64,000 bases of DNA from Salipaludibacillus keqinensis (lineage in GTDB: Bacteria; Bacillota; Bacilli; Bacillales; Salisediminibacteriaceae), in the NCBI RefSeq assembly GCF_003226325.1, contig NZ_PDOD01000002.1, positions 930,001 through 994,000 of the forward strand, read 5' to 3'. A program made the position numbers and the translations under genes. Positions 62,994 through 64,000 of this stretch are shown in pieces; the stretch's first letter is position 1, and the number at the start of each line of letters is the position of its first letter. The notes under the pieces were generated by a model, which saw only the letters and a list, made by a program, of their open reading frames with translations, was not told the DNA's origin and did not search any database.

Positions 62994-63767
62994 TTATAGG
63001 CTCCTTCGATCATCTTCTAAGAATTTGTTTATAATCACATTAAACTGATTTAACTGATCCAAATAGGCATAATGCCCGGCATTTTTCAATACGACAAGGC
63101 CAGCATTAGGAATTAATTCTTCCATTCTCTTTCCATCGGCCACAGGTGTAGCCGTATCGTTCTCTCCAAAAACAAGTAGCGTTGGTACATCGATCTCTGG
63201 CATAAGGTGCTGTAGATCTTCATTCACCACTTTAACCATCGTTTGCTGCATGACACCACTTGCACTTTTATAATCACTAGAGCCTAGCATTTTTTTCACT
63301 TTTGAGAGGATTTGATCGGAATATCGATTTAACCCTGGCAATTTTAACACGTTTTTCGCTGTCTTAAACGTATACACCTTTAGATAATAACTGGCTTTTC
63401 TTTTCGGTTTAATCCCCGCACTATCTACAAGAATGACTTTTTCTACATCTTTATAAGTCGCCGAGTAACAAATGGACATTCTTCCACCGAAAGAGTGTCC
63501 CATTAAAATCGGTTTGGTGATGCCAATTTTCTCAATAAATTGTCGCAAGACCTCTGTATAGTCTTTGATACCCCATTGTTCAGGTGGCTCTGTACTTTCT
63601 CCAAATCCAGGTAAATCTAAAGAATACACTTTGAAGTTCTTTTCTAAGTTTTGGTGAATAGGGGCGAACGCTTGAATATTCGCTCCCCAGCCGTGAAGTA
63701 AAATCACTTCTTTCCCCTCACCGGAAACGTGGTAGTTCAATGTCACATCATTTAATTCAATCTTCAT
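62994..63767 (-). CDS. Alpha/beta hydrolase
   Basis: A 257-residue hydrolase of the alpha/beta-fold 1 type. The oxyanion HGWGAN is near residue 25, the nucleophile S92 in GHSFGG, the acid in FGENDTATPV and the histidine in NAGHYAYL. A cap of about 60 basic residues lies between strands 6 and 7. It has no signal peptide. It is the first gene of the operon with the membrane MurF-like and Ddl-like genes, with stop and start only 2 bp apart. It might cleave or trim the product of the ligases, but this is only inference from context. Confidence 0.85.
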   Translation of the reverse strand: MKIELNDVTLNYHVSGEGKEVILLHGWGANIQAFAPIHQNLEKNFKVYSLDLPGFGESTEPPEQWGIKDYTEVLRQFIEKIGITKPILMGHSFGGRMSICYSATYKDVEKVILVDSAGIKPKRKASYYLKVYTFKTAKNVLKLPGLNRYSDQILSKVKKMLGSSDYKSASGVMQQTMVKVVNEDLQHLMPEIDVPTLLVFGENDTATPVADGKRMEELIPNAGLVVLKNAGHYAYLDQLNQFNVIINKFLEDDRRSL

Positions 63768-63903
63768 CGTTCCGCTCCTTATTTTTTGATATTCCTTATT
63801 TAAAAACTATGTAAGGAGAATACCCTCTATACGATTCGTTTAACACCTTGATTTTAAGACGATTTCACCGCATATCATTTTACCATATTCTCTTTCATCA
63901 AAG

Positions 63904-63942
63904 AAGGTGTCAGAAACGACCGTTACCGGCGCCTGACACCTT
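63904..63942 (-). terminator. Terminator after the gene at the right edge
   Basis: AAGGTGTCAG and CTGACACCTT form a 10-bp stem with an internal dyad, just after the stop codon of the partial frame at 63944. The T-run on the minus strand is short. Confidence 0.65.
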
Positions 63943-63943
63943 A

Positions 63944-64000
63944 TCACTCTATCAACTCACTCATGACCTTTTTTAATGGGCCTAGCCTTGTTGTGGAATC
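63944..64000 (-). CDS. C-terminal fragment of a gene beyond the right edge
   Basis: On the minus strand the last 57 bases read 18 codons (ending KKVMSELIE) and a TGA stop at 63944-63946, directly followed by a hairpin terminator. That arrangement suggests the end of a real gene transcribed toward the hydrolase operon. It is too short to identify. Confidence 0.4.
   Translation of the reverse strand, partial: DSTTRLGPLKKVMSELIE

Overview
The window comes from a low-GC Gram-positive bacterium of the Bacillaceae. The evidence is strong AGGAGG ribosome sites, frequent GTG/TTG starts, T-box and SAM-I leaders, a class D sortase, and a gene order that largely follows the ytl-ytk-ytj-ytz-ytg-ytf-leuS-ytq-ytp-yto-metK-pckA-ytm-ytl-ytk stretch of Bacillus subtilis. 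Acidic extracellular proteins and the accessory gene set would fit a halotolerant relative such as Halobacillus. That placement is inference; no 16S or other marker is present. I see no phage, IS element, CRISPR array, tRNA or rRNA.

Layout. 1-9 kb: nuclease-like protein (cut by the left edge), RNA cyclic phosphodiesterase, cysteine synthase, a transporter, PepV dipeptidase, YtzE regulator, a pseudouridine synthase and two tandem SEDS peptidoglycan polymerases. 9-10 kb: about 900 bp without genes, holding a tandem array of six 51-bp hairpin units. 10-16.7 kb: WrbA-like quinone reductase facing a YodB-like thiol sensor, MurJ, YjbQ, proline synthesis, an unknown coiled-coil protein and YtfP. 16.8-30 kb: T-box-controlled leuS, transporter, threonine aldolase, the YtqA-YtqB pair, YtpA-YtpB, YtoA, SAM-riboswitch-controlled metK and pckA. 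30-34 kb: YtmA, an ABC importer whose ATPase gene has no normal start codon, and the YtkD NUDIX hydrolase. 34-39 kb: a tight operon fdhE-mobA-moeA-moeA/PBP-tatA for maturing and exporting a molybdoenzyme that is not in the window. 39-47 kb: deacetylase, universal stress protein, a chemoreceptor pseudogene, two unknown anchored proteins, and SAM-riboswitch-controlled metY with an unusual C-terminal extension. 47-57 kb: HAD phosphatase, the fruR-fruK-fruA operon with a cre site on its promoter, a CstR-like persulfide sensor with a DsrE protein, DedA, a GH65 phosphorylase and a sugar dehydrogenase lipoprotein. 58-60 kb: an LPxTA acidic surface protein with its sortase. 60-64 kb: a three-gene operon of alpha/beta hydrolase, membrane-tethered MurF-like ligase and divergent Ddl-like ligase.

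Themes. Sulfur metabolism recurs: cysK, metY, metK, two SAM riboswitches, CstR/DsrE. Cell-wall genes also recur: SEDS pair, MurJ, deacetylase, sortase, Mur/Ddl-like operon. The best candidates for undescribed biology are the Mur-like operon at the right end, whose MurF-like protein has a membrane domain in place of the usual UDP-substrate domain, the 51-bp hairpin array with a diverged single copy 7 kb away, the MetY fusion, and the AUC-start ATPase.
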